Positions 23,857-31,555 of a stretch of DNA of 40,630 nucleotides are shown here, one piece after another. The stretch lies in the NCBI GenBank assembly GCA_000433095.1, contig HF991477.1, positions 52,999-93,628 of the forward strand, read 5' to 3'. This DNA is from Clostridium sp. CAG:967. GTDB taxonomy: Bacteria > Cyanobacteriota > Vampirovibrionia > Gastranaerophilales > Gastranaerophilaceae. A program made the position numbers and the translations under genes. Numbering within the stretch: position 1 is the stretch's first letter; the number at the start of each line of letters is the position of its first letter. The notes under the pieces were generated by a model. It was not told the DNA's origin. It did not search any database and worked only from the letters and a program-made list of their open reading frames with translations.

Positions 23857-24495
23857 TTAATAGTTCATTTCCCAATTAGCGTTAAGAATATCACCGAAAG
23901 GTTTCCACATAACGCCGCCGGCAGCACGCTGATCCTCTGTTAACGGAGCACTGACAACACCATCACTGTAGGAGTCAATTGCTCCATCATTATAAATAGC
24001 TATGAAAAATAAATCTCTGCCTACAATATTAGGCCCTTTTTGACCGTTTATATCAACACAAATATTTACAATTTTATCATTTATCTTGGAATAAGCAGGA
24101 CGAACCGCAGCACCACTGGCAAGCACATAAGATTTATATGTAAAAGTAAAATATGAGTCAGTAACAGCTGCACCTGCCATTGTCTTGTAACTGTCTGCAA
24201 AACAAGGAGCTTCAACAGCAGGACATTCTGATACGACTTTCATATAATCTTTAATAAAATTCTGTGCTGCTGCAACGGTTGTCATACCTGCCTCTGAAAG
24301 ATTTACAGCGTTTTTATCATTTTGATATCTGACTAAAGCCTGTGAAAGCTCATTATATACCTTGTGCAATTGAGTTACATAGCTTTGACGCTGATAATTC
24401 TGCATCAAAGAAGGTACGGTCATTGCAGAAACTACACCGATAATCCCAAGTGTTACCAAAACTTCAGCAAGGGTAAAAGCAGTTTTTTTCTTCAT
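23857..24495 (-). CDS. Type IV prepilin-like (pseudopilin) protein 2
   Basis: 212 aa from the ATG at 24495, chosen because GGAG lies 5 nt upstream and the leader MKKKTA is a normal short basic prepilin leader; the frame itself runs 9 codons further. The prepilin peptidase site is A before FTLAEVLVTLGIIGVVSAM, with Glu at +5. The globular part has cysteines in SECPAVEAPCFA and ICVDINGQ. The domain resembles that of prepilin 1 (the VDVNGKTPPNATGKDVFLF part of prepilin 1 matches VDINGQKGPNIVGRDLFFI here). It would be inserted in the inner membrane and assembled into a pilus or pseudopilus. Promoter copy A lies just upstream, and further upstream lies a C10-bearing leader. Confidence 0.85.
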   Translation of the reverse strand: MKKKTAFTLAEVLVTLGIIGVVSAMTVPSLMQNYQRQSYVTQLHKVYNELSQALVRYQNDKNAVNLSEAGMTTVAAAQNFIKDYMKVVSECPAVEAPCFADSYKTMAGAAVTDSYFTFTYKSYVLASGAAVRPAYSKINDKIVNICVDINGQKGPNIVGRDLFFIAIYNDGAIDSYSDGVVSAPLTEDQRAAGGVMWKPFGDILNANWEMNY

Positions 24496-24531
24496 AATAA
24501 CTCCATTATATTTGTGATGCAATATATCACT

Positions 24532-24560
24532 ATTATAACAGATTTTTAAATTTTTACAAC
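24532..24560 (-). promoter_or_regulatory. Promoter of prepilin 2 (copy A)
   Basis: On the minus strand TTGTAA (24554-24559) and TATAAT (24532-24537) are spaced 16 bp, about 37 bp before the prepilin 2 ATG. The whole 29-bp stretch matches copy B (24687-24715) at 26 of 29 positions. Confidence 0.6.
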
Positions 24561-24584
24561 CCTTGAAAAACGCTTTACAGGAGC

Positions 24585-24626
24585 TTAAAAATCTGCCCCC
24601 CCCCCGAATAAATCAAATCTTCTCAT
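24585..24626 (-). pseudogene. Mini-ORF with ribosome site and G10 run upstream of prepilin 2
   Basis: AAAGGAG precedes ATG at 24626. The frame reads MRRFDLFGGGADF then TAA, with the Gly run from ten G. With eleven G the frame would skip this stop and continue without interruption for 44 codons into the prepilin 2 ATG, in the same frame. It may be the phase-variable leader of a longer prepilin form, or the remains of another pilin gene start. Confidence 0.45.
24596..24605 (+). repeat. C10 homopolymer upstream of prepilin 2 (tract 3)
   Basis: The third GCCCCCCCCCCGAA, again ten C, about 100 bp before the prepilin 2 start, inside the mini-ORF leader. Confidence 0.9.
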
Positions 24627-24683
24627 AAATTGCTCCTTTTATATATTACAAATCTTCTCATAAATTGCTCCTTTCATATATTA
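24614..24683 (-). repeat. 35-bp tandem direct repeat carrying a ribosome site and start codon
   Basis: Two adjacent 35-bp units, 24614-24648 and 24649-24683, differ at one position (T/C). Each contains, on the minus strand, AAAGGAGCAATTTATG followed by AGAAGATTTG. The upstream copy's ATG meets a stop after 12 codons; the downstream copy leads into the G10 tract. Confidence 0.85.
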
Positions 24684-24686
24684 TCC

Positions 24687-24715
24687 ATTATAACAGATTT
24701 TTTAAGTTTTTCAAC
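24687..24715 (-). promoter_or_regulatory. Promoter copy B upstream of the C10 leader
   Basis: On the minus strand TTGAAA (24709-24714) and TATAAT (24687-24692) are spaced 16 bp. It is almost identical to copy A in front of prepilin 2 and would drive the repeat-borne start codons and G10 leader. Confidence 0.55.
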
Positions 24716-24716
24716 A

Positions 24717-24742
24717 TAAAAAAAAGAGGCACAAAGTGCCTC
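24717..24742 (-). terminator. Terminator of the yggS-sepF operon
   Basis: Stem GAGGCAC / GTGCCTC with a 3-nt loop followed by eight T on the minus strand, 37 bp after the sepF stop. Confidence 0.85.
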
Positions 24743-24778
24743 ATATTCAACTATCTCTCTTTCTCATATTTGGTATGA

Positions 24779-25282
24779 CTACTGTTGCAGAGGAGCTCTC
24801 CACAAAGAGTCATTAAATTTATTTTGATTAGCAGTAACGTCAACAGACAAAGTAACGTTGCTAGGTGTGAATACAAATACTAAATCGCCTACTTTTTGAG
24901 GTTTGCCGTCCAAAGCATGAGCTGCACCGCATACGAAATCGATTGTTCTTTGTGATTGTTCTTTATCTAAAAGATGAAGGTTTAAAACGATTGTTTTTCT
25001 GTTTCTAAGATGTTGAACGATTGTTGCAGCATCTTCAAATGAACGAGGTTCCATAACTTTAACTTCATAACCTTTGAAGTTAGGATGATTAACAACTTTT
25101 AATTCACTTGTTTTATCAACAACCGGTTGATAAGAATAAGCAGGATCAAGAGCCAAATTATCCTGAACAGGGTAATCTTCTTCAATTTCCTGTGCCATTT
25201 CATCAAAAATAGTTTCTCTTGGTTCAAATCCTTTTACTAAAAAATCTACTACTGATTTAATTTTGTCTGCTACTACTGCCAC
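24779..25282 (-). CDS. sepF: Cell division protein SepF
   Basis: 167 aa. The C-terminal SepF domain (about 80-160) is clear: EVKVMEPRSFEDAATIVQHL, RNRKTIVLNLHLLD, RTIDFVCGAAHALDG and FVFTPSNVTL. SepF binds the FtsZ C-terminal tail and tethers the Z ring to the membrane through its N-terminal amphipathic helix, here probably KIKSVVDFLVKGFE. The start is GTG with GGAGG 7 nt upstream. It follows yggS by 23 nt, the order seen in Gram-positives and cyanobacteria. Confidence 0.93.
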   Translation of the reverse strand: MAVVADKIKSVVDFLVKGFEPRETIFDEMAQEIEEDYPVQDNLALDPAYSYQPVVDKTSELKVVNHPNFKGYEVKVMEPRSFEDAATIVQHLRNRKTIVLNLHLLDKEQSQRTIDFVCGAAHALDGKPQKVGDLVFVFTPSNVTLSVDVTANQNKFNDSLWRAPLQQ

Positions 25283-25305
25283 CGTTTTTCCTCCGTTTAT
25301 CTTAC

Positions 25306-25968
25306 TTATTTAAATAATTTTCTACCAATTCTAAGCATTGTTGCACCGTTTTTTGCTGCGATTTTATAATCCTGACTCATCCCCATTGATATCTCTTTTA
25401 ATTCGCAGTTAAATGTTTGTTCAAGTTCGTTTTTTATTTCCCTCACTTCCGAAAACAATTTGTTCAATTCATCTTCAAAAGCTCCCAGAGGCGCCATATT
25501 CATCAGTCCTGCAATTTCAACTGCGGGAAGCTCTTTTATAGAGGTAAAAATTTCGAAAAGCTCTGACTTTGAAAATCCAAACTTTTGTTCTTCATTAGCA
25601 TTGTTAAGCTGAAGAAAAATCTGCTGAATTTTCCCAATCTTTGCTGCTTCATCCGAAATTTCTTTTGCAAGTTTGAATGAATCTACAGAATGTATATAAT
25701 CAAAAGTTCCTATTACCTTTTTAACCTTGTTGGTTTGCAGGTGTCCTATGAAGTGGAACTTAGAATTATTTCTTATTTCTGCAGGAAGATTGTTTATCTT
25801 CTCTATAGCCTCAATTACTCTCGATTCCCCGAAATCCCTTAATCCTGCATCGTATGCAGCAATTATAGCGTTTTCGTCAAAATACTTTGTAACTGCAATT
25901 ATCTTTGGTTTATAAGGTGCGATTTCTTCCTGTATTTGTAAAAGATTTTTTTTAATCGTGTCTAACAT
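25306..25968 (-). CDS. yggS: YggS/PLPBP-family pyridoxal phosphate homeostasis protein
   Basis: 220 aa, a single TIM-barrel domain. The PLP lysine is in IIAVTKYFDEN near residue 26. FHFIGHLQTNKVKK, GLMNMAPLG and EISMGMSQDYKIA with TMLRIGR bind the phosphate. The family carries PLP but has no known catalytic turnover and keeps vitamin B6 and amino acid pools in balance. It heads the yggS-sepF operon. AGGATG lies upstream of the ATG. The divergent region toward the TPR-glycosyltransferase is 324 bp. Confidence 0.92.
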   Translation of the reverse strand: MLDTIKKNLLQIQEEIAPYKPKIIAVTKYFDENAIIAAYDAGLRDFGESRVIEAIEKINNLPAEIRNNSKFHFIGHLQTNKVKKVIGTFDYIHSVDSFKLAKEISDEAAKIGKIQQIFLQLNNANEEQKFGFSKSELFEIFTSIKELPAVEIAGLMNMAPLGAFEDELNKLFSEVREIKNELEQTFNCELKEISMGMSQDYKIAAKNGATMLRIGRKLFK

Positions 25969-26292
25969 AAATAATCATCCTACCCCTACAAGAAGTTGAA
26001 TATAGTATTAATTGTACTCTATACATCTGACACGGACAACTTTTTTATTTTTAACCCTTCCTCCTCTTTTAATTTTCCCTGAAAACCATGATGTCATCAT
26101 GATTTCAAGGTATTTAACATTTCTTCAAGTTTGGTTAATATTTTGTAATATTGTCTCTTTTTAAGCATGCTTTTTGTTATTTTGGGCATGCCCCTGATGT
26201 ATATTATTAGAATAAACTATGTTTGGAAGGATTTTATCCACTAAATACATGAGATTTTTTGATTTTATTAAAGAAATAAGTATAATTTATTT
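25969..26292. other. Divergent intergenic region with palindromes
   Basis: No gene is seen. The region holds a perfect inverted repeat CATGATG-T-CATCATG (26087-26101), a 10-bp palindrome GGGCATGCCC (26184-26193) with another GCATGC 14 bp before it (26165-26170), and at its right end the promoter of the TPR-glycosyltransferase. The palindromes may be regulator sites; nothing confirms this. Confidence 0.4.
26259..26286 (+). promoter_or_regulatory. Promoter of the TPR-glycosyltransferase gene, leaderless geometry
   Basis: TTGATT (26259-26264) and TATAAT (26281-26286) are spaced 16 bp. The GTG start follows 6 nt later with no Shine-Dalgarno, so the transcript probably begins at the start codon. 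Confidence 0.5.
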
Positions 26293-27762
26293 GTGGATAT
26301 CTCAGTAAAAGAAAAATTTAATAATGCCTTTAAGCTTCATGGCAGCGGAAAAACAGACGAAGCAGAAAAGCTCTATCTTGAAATTTTACAAGAAACCCCT
26401 GAAAATTATGAAGTTTTAAATTTGCTTGGCATTTTATACTTTACGCAAAACGAGCTTAGCAAGGCTGAAGAGTATATAGTAAAAGCAATTTCATTAAAAA
26501 AAGATGCTTATTTTTATGAAAATCTTGCAAAAGTATATGAGAAGAAAAAAGATTATGTATCTGAAATAAAAATTCTTAATGAAGCTGTTGAATATACAAA
26601 CTGCGGGTTTGAAATTTATTTTTTACTCGGTCTTGCATACAAAAATAATATTCAATATGAAGATGCCGAAACAGCTTATCTGAAAGCTCTGGAATTAAAT
26701 CCTGAATCAGAAAAAGCCTGCTTTAATCTTGCAAGCCTTTATTTGTTTCTTAATAAACCGGAGAAGGCTGTCGAATACTTTAAAAAATGCCTTGAAATTA
26801 ATCCTGATGACAAAGAAGTTTTATATTTTCTGTCACTCTGCTATTTCAGAATAAAAGATTATGAAACAGGAACAAAATATTTTGAAAACAGACTTTGCAG
26901 GGGAACAGCAATAACTTCGCAGGAAGTAACTTACCCGAACCTTATGAAAAAAGCATCATTATGGAAAGGTGAAGATATTTCGGACAAAGTTCTTTATACA
27001 TACTATGAAGCAGGTTTCGGAGATATGATTATGTTTGCAAGATACATCCCCGAGCTTAAAAAACGATGCAAAAAACTTTTAATTAAACCTCAAAAAGAAC
27101 TCTCACAATTATTCAGAGATAATTTTCCATACACAGAAGTTATGGATTTATTCTATGATGAAGCAAATACAGACTTTGATGTACATATACCGTTTTTAAG
27201 CGTGCCATATGTTCTCGGACTTGATAATAACGATATATTTATGCATCACGACAAATATTTAAAGGCAATGCCTGACAAAGTTCAATATTACAAAGAAAAC
27301 TTTTTTAATAATGACAAATTTAAAATAGCGATAAAATGGCAGGGAAACACTTACTATGAAACAGACAGAGTGATAAACACAGAAGCGTTTTCACCTTTAT
27401 TTGAACTACCTGATACAAAAATTTATTCGGCACAGACCTTTGAAGGCTCGGAAGAATTTGAAAAACTTGCATCTAAATATGACATTACAGACTTGAGTAA
27501 AAGTTTTAAGGATTTTTCATACACGGCAGGGGCTCTGGAAAATGTTGATCTCGTAATATGCAGCGACACATCTTTAGCACACCTTGCCGGCGCAATGGGA
27601 AAACCCTGCATAGTTCTTTTGCCGTACCGTTATAACTGGCGCTGGCACATGGATTTAACCCGCTGCGACTGGTACGACAGCGTTAAATTATTCAGATCAG
27701 GCAAAAAAGAAACCTGGAATGAACTTATGGAAAGAGTAACAGATACACTAAAAAAGAGCTGA
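26293..27762 (+). CDS. TPR protein with C-terminal glycosyltransferase-like domain
   Basis: 489 aa. Tetratricopeptide repeats fill about residues 1-205 (AEKLYLEILQETPENYEVLN, AEEYIVKAISL, AETAYLKALELNPESEKA). The C-terminal half (about 225-485) resembles the GT9 / O-GlcNAc-transferase-like half that follows TPRs in many bacterial proteins: AIKWQGNTYYETDR, then SDTSLAHLAGAMGKPCIVLL and WRWHMDLTRCDWYDSV. It may glycosylate proteins or surface sugars. The start is GTG; an in-frame stop 24 nt upstream leaves no better choice. The gene stands alone and its TGA lies inside the terminator stem. Confidence 0.82.
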   Translation: MDISVKEKFNNAFKLHGSGKTDEAEKLYLEILQETPENYEVLNLLGILYFTQNELSKAEEYIVKAISLKKDAYFYENLAKVYEKKKDYVSEIKILNEAVEYTNCGFEIYFLLGLAYKNNIQYEDAETAYLKALELNPESEKACFNLASLYLFLNKPEKAVEYFKKCLEINPDDKEVLYFLSLCYFRIKDYETGTKYFENRLCRGTAITSQEVTYPNLMKKASLWKGEDISDKVLYTYYEAGFGDMIMFARYIPELKKRCKKLLIKPQKELSQLFRDNFPYTEVMDLFYDEANTDFDVHIPFLSVPYVLGLDNNDIFMHHDKYLKAMPDKVQYYKENFFNNDKFKIAIKWQGNTYYETDRVINTEAFSPLFELPDTKIYSAQTFEGSEEFEKLASKYDITDLSKSFKDFSYTAGALENVDLVICSDTSLAHLAGAMGKPCIVLLPYRYNWRWHMDLTRCDWYDSVKLFRSGKKETWNELMERVTDTLKKS

Positions 27763-27779
27763 AAATCAGCTCTTTAATT
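27753..27779. terminator. Bidirectional terminator between TPR-glycosyltransferase and methyltransferase genes
   Basis: Stem AAAGAGCTGA / TCAGCTCTTT with an AAA loop, then T-rich DNA. The stops of both convergent genes fall in or beside the stem. Confidence 0.85.
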
Positions 27780-28646
27780 TTTTTGAAATATCATTACATA
27801 CTCGTGTTTAAAGATAAAGAATCCGCCTGCCAATGCTCTGTAACGCCATAAATTAGCAGTTTTACCCTTTGCTCTTTCATTACCCTGAATATCTTTTACA
27901 ATAATGCCTTTCAATTTAAATCCGAGAGCCATCATTCTTGCCATACATTCAAAACCTAACGGCTGCACTTCGGAATTTTTGTAGCTGTCGCCTATGATTA
28001 GTGCTGCAAAACGTCCTTTTTCAAGCATATCGTAACCGTTTTTTGCAACTTTTGCAAACAAATCATAAAATTCATCGGTAGACGAACAATTTGATAAATC
28101 TTCTTTTTTGTCGGAAAACTTAATAATATCGTCATAAGGCGGGTGAAGAATTAAGAATTGGGCTTTTTCCTCTCCCATAATGTCAAGTCCTGCCTGAATT
28201 TTATCTCTTACAATATCAGATGCCGAATCTGCGCAGATTACCCTCACATCTGTTACCAATTGTTTCGGCGTAAATTTTTCGGAAACACTTTCTGCCAGTT
28301 CGTCTTTAAGCTCAACTCCTATGCAGCGTCTGCCCATATTCACCGCCTCAATTCCGGATGTTCCCGATCCGAAAAACAGGTCAAGCACTACATCATTTTT
28401 CTTGGTAAATCTTTCATAAAGCTGCTGGGCAATTTGAGGAATATAATTTCCGTGATACTCGTTAGAGTGTCCGCCTTCTCTTAGTCTTGCCGGGAATTCC
28501 CACAATGTATCGGTTTTTACGTGCTCATAAGCTTTCCAGTTGTTTAAGTCAATATCACTGTATTTAGTGGTTTTGACCGGCTTTACAACCTGCAAGTCCG
28601 CTTTTTTAGACGGTTTTAATTTTGTATTTATTTTAGCTCTAACCAA
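27774..28646 (-). CDS. DNA methyltransferase (N4-cytosine/N6-adenine type), orphan
   Basis: 290 aa. The SAM-binding motif I is VVLDLFFGSGTSGIEAVNMG (about 92-111) followed by the acidic CIGVEL. The catalytic motif IV is HPPYDD near residue 170, where D/N/S-PPY is usual, so His replaces the first residue. AALIIGDSYKN and RMMALGFKLKG fit later motifs. No restriction nuclease or specificity gene is next to it, so it may be a solitary regulatory or defensive methylase, or act on another substrate. The start is a TTG with GGGAG 8 nt upstream. It stands alone and converges on the TPR-glycosyltransferase. Confidence 0.82.
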   Translation of the reverse strand: MVRAKINTKLKPSKKADLQVVKPVKTTKYSDIDLNNWKAYEHVKTDTLWEFPARLREGGHSNEYHGNYIPQIAQQLYERFTKKNDVVLDLFFGSGTSGIEAVNMGRRCIGVELKDELAESVSEKFTPKQLVTDVRVICADSASDIVRDKIQAGLDIMGEEKAQFLILHPPYDDIIKFSDKKEDLSNCSSTDEFYDLFAKVAKNGYDMLEKGRFAALIIGDSYKNSEVQPLGFECMARMMALGFKLKGIIVKDIQGNERAKGKTANLWRYRALAGGFFIFKHEYVMIFQKN

Positions 28647-28767
28647 GTCTTTTTCTCCCTATAAATAAATTTCTCTTTATAGCATCTTATAGAAATGTTT
28701 CAAATTTGTAATCAAACATTTAGATGAATTTGTGTTTGTTGTAGATTGAAAAACAGATGGAGGTATG

Positions 28768-29790
28768 ATGTTCGAGGGAGCATTTACACTAAGTGATTTT
28801 TACAGAATAGCAGGCTTTTTGCTTTCAATGTATGCCTGTGTTTCTAATGATATAATTCAAACATTAGGTACTTTCTTAAGTGCAAATAAGAAAACCCCGT
28901 TCTACTATTTATGGGCTTATTCGACAATAATCTTAGTACTGACAATCGGTATAGGCTGGTATGTTAATAACGGTGATATGTCTTTCGGACTCTTAACCAG
29001 AATACCGGTAACAGAACATTATACATTTTTATATCTGCTTCCACCGATTATACTTATACTTTTAACAAGGTGGGGAATTCCCGTAGCAACTACATTCCTT
29101 GTTCTTAGCGTATTTTCCGTAAGCGATGTTTCAGTAATCTGGATGATGCTTACAAAATCAGTTTTAGGCTATGTTATAGCATTTATAGCAGCTATTATAA
29201 TCTATAATATTATCGGACGACCTCTAGAAAGATATTTTTATTACACTCAAAAACGCTCCGGAGATACTAAAATCTCAAAATGGTGGATGGCTGCGAAATG
29301 GTGTTCAACAGCGTTCATCTGGTCGCAATGGTTAATGCAGGATTCTGCAAAATTATTCATCTACCTGCCGAGAAAAGCTTCCGTGTGGGAATTGTTATTC
29401 GTTCTTGTGTGCTTTACAATCTTCTTGGGAATTTTAACATATCAACGTGGTGGTGATATTCAGAAAATTGTTAAAATGAAAACAAATGTACAGGATCCAC
29501 GTTCTGCAACAATAATTGACATTATTTATGCTTCTTTATTAATGTATTTTATAAACTTAAATAATGTTCCTATGTCAACAACCTGGGTATTTATTGGTCT
29601 GCTTGCAGGGCGTGAAATTGCACTTTACCAGAGATTGCGTTTTGAATCTCCGAAGAAAATGTATAAACATATTATTAAAGACTTGTATAAAGTTACTTTA
29701 GGTTTAATTGTATCTGTTGTCGTGGTTGTTTTACTTACTCAATTTGATTACGTTAAACACTTCTTTTTCTCTCACTTCATAGGAGGCTGA
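28768..29790 (+). CDS. PiT-like (inorganic phosphate transporter family) membrane protein
   Basis: 340 aa with about nine or ten transmembrane helices. Two inverted signature-like segments recall the PiT family: VSNDIIQTLGTFLSANKKTP near the N-terminus (PiT: GANDxxNxxGT) and NNVPMSTTWVFIGLLAGRE in the second half (PiT: xPVSTTHxxxGxxxG). PiT proteins bring in phosphate with Na+ or H+; this version is divergent and its substrate is not certain. Of two adjacent ATGs (28765, 28768) the second is better spaced from GGAGG. mutL starts after 1 nt, so they are co-transcribed, though no functional link is obvious. Confidence 0.7.
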   Translation: MFEGAFTLSDFYRIAGFLLSMYACVSNDIIQTLGTFLSANKKTPFYYLWAYSTIILVLTIGIGWYVNNGDMSFGLLTRIPVTEHYTFLYLLPPIILILLTRWGIPVATTFLVLSVFSVSDVSVIWMMLTKSVLGYVIAFIAAIIIYNIIGRPLERYFYYTQKRSGDTKISKWWMAAKWCSTAFIWSQWLMQDSAKLFIYLPRKASVWELLFVLVCFTIFLGILTYQRGGDIQKIVKMKTNVQDPRSATIIDIIYASLLMYFINLNNVPMSTTWVFIGLLAGREIALYQRLRFESPKKMYKHIIKDLYKVTLGLIVSVVVVVLLTQFDYVKHFFFSHFIGG

Positions 29791-29791
29791 T

Positions 29792-31555
29792 ATGGCTAGA
29801 ATTCAACAGTTATCAAAACATTTAATAAACCAGATTGCAGCAGGCGAGGTTATTGAACGTCCGGCATCAGTTGTTAAAGAGCTTGCAGAAAACTCTATTG
29901 ATGCAGGTGCTACAAAAATAAGTATTGAAATAAATAATGATTGCAGAGATATAAGAGTTGCAGATAACGGGTGCGGAATTCATCCGGATGATATTATGCT
30001 TGCTTTTTCAAAACATGCTACAAGTAAGATTGCCTCCGATGATGATTTGTTTGACATACATACATTAGGTTTCAGGGGCGAAGCGCTTGCCAGTATAATT
30101 TCAATCTCAAAACTTACCTGCACAACAAGAACGGTTGATTTTGAAAACGGTACAAAAGTTAAATGCGAAAATTCGGAAGTTAAACAAACCGAAACAGGTT
30201 GTGCTGTCGGAACAATTATGGATATTAAAGATTTATTTTATAACCTTCCTGCAAGATTAAAATTTTTAAAGAGCCCTAATACCGAATTTTCATATATTCA
30301 GGAGCTTGTTCAATCTCTTGCACTTGCTCATCCCGAATGCTCTCTTGAGTTAAAGAAAAACGGCAAAACGATGCTTAAAACTTCGGCACAAAATAATCTT
30401 TTGCAGACAATAAAAGAAGTTTATTCCTCAGATGTTATTTCTAATTTAAAAGAAGTTTTAAAAACAGATAACCTTTCAGGTTTGAAAATAAGCGGATACG
30501 TGAGCACTCCTGATTACACACGTTCCAGCAAAAAAAGCTACCATATCTACATTAACTCAAGAACCGTAAAATGCAGCGTATTTCAAAAAGCAATTGACAC
30601 CGCTTACAAAAGCCTTATTGCAAACGGCAAATATCCTTTTGTAGTGCTGAATTTAGAAATTCCTCCAGCTGATGTCGACGTTAACGTTCACCCTACAAAA
30701 AAAGAAGTAAGATATAAAAATACTAACCAAATATTTAATTTTATCTATACTTCAATTCAGGCAGGACTTGCAAATTATGTGGAAAGACAGCAGCCTCAGC
30801 AGCCCGTGATACAAAGAGATAATGTTGTTGATTTTGTACAGCCCAAACTTGAAAGTTCAGGCGAAATTTTCTTTGACAAGCAAGACGATACCGTTTATGT
30901 ATCAGATAAACTTATGGAGCAGGAAACGGATATTATAGAACAAAAAAACGAAAATACAGAACAAAGACAATTTTTTGTTCCTGTGGAAAAAGAACCTGAA
31001 CCGGAAGAAAATATTGTAGGTCAATATAAAAACACATATATTTTAATAGAAAAAGACGACGGACTTGAAATAGTTGACCAGCACATTGCAGAAGAACGTT
31101 ATATTTACGAAAAACTTATGTCAGAAAAAAACATTGTATCTCAAATGCTTTTTGTATCTGATGTAGTTCCTGTTTCAAGTTCCGAAGCCGAACTTATAAA
31201 AGAAAATATAGATAAATTCGAAAAATTCGGTTACGGCATTGAATTTTTAAAGGATAACGAGCTTATTTTCCGCAAAGTTCCGCAAATGATTGCAAAAGTA
31301 AACCCTAAAGAAATTCTGGCAGATATTTTGGAAAACATTGACGGAAATATAGACAGGCTGGAAGAAAAAATTCTTATAACAACATCTTGTAAGGCTTCTG
31401 TAAAGGCAGGAACAAAACTTTCCACATGGCAGATGCAGGAAATCATAAAGAAATGGCGTACCACAAAAATGCCGTACACCTGCCCTCACGGACGTCCGAT
31501 TGTAAAATTCTTCCCTCATAAGGAAATTGCAAGTTTCTTTCAAAGAAATGCATAA
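29792..31555 (+). CDS. mutL: DNA mismatch repair protein MutL
   Basis: 587 aa. The N-terminal GHKL ATPase has AAGEVIERPASVVKEL, DNGCGI, KHATSKI and GFRGEAL, followed by the transducer domain with NVHPTKKEVR. The C-terminal domain has DQHIAEERYIYE, matching the endonuclease metal motif DQHA-x2-E-x4-E apart from Ile for Ala, together with SCKASVKAG and TCPHGRP, the zinc-binding end motifs. So this is a nicking-type MutL, as in bacteria lacking MutH. AGGAGG stands before the ATG. MutL status matters here because mismatch repair changes the slippage rate of homopolymer tracts. A terminator follows. Confidence 0.95.
   Translation: MARIQQLSKHLINQIAAGEVIERPASVVKELAENSIDAGATKISIEINNDCRDIRVADNGCGIHPDDIMLAFSKHATSKIASDDDLFDIHTLGFRGEALASIISISKLTCTTRTVDFENGTKVKCENSEVKQTETGCAVGTIMDIKDLFYNLPARLKFLKSPNTEFSYIQELVQSLALAHPECSLELKKNGKTMLKTSAQNNLLQTIKEVYSSDVISNLKEVLKTDNLSGLKISGYVSTPDYTRSSKKSYHIYINSRTVKCSVFQKAIDTAYKSLIANGKYPFVVLNLEIPPADVDVNVHPTKKEVRYKNTNQIFNFIYTSIQAGLANYVERQQPQQPVIQRDNVVDFVQPKLESSGEIFFDKQDDTVYVSDKLMEQETDIIEQKNENTEQRQFFVPVEKEPEPEENIVGQYKNTYILIEKDDGLEIVDQHIAEERYIYEKLMSEKNIVSQMLFVSDVVPVSSSEAELIKENIDKFEKFGYGIEFLKDNELIFRKVPQMIAKVNPKEILADILENIDGNIDRLEEKILITTSCKASVKAGTKLSTWQMQEIIKKWRTTKMPYTCPHGRPIVKFFPHKEIASFFQRNA

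Noticed and set aside
24496..24522. Longer N-terminus of prepilin 2 starting at 24522
   Set aside because: GGAG sits 5 nt before the ATG at 24495, and MKKKTA-FTLAE is a normal prepilin leader; the upstream frame has no ribosome site.
27774..28764. A restriction-modification system around the DNA methyltransferase
   Set aside because: Neighbours are a TPR-glycosyltransferase and a transporter; no nuclease or specificity subunit is present.
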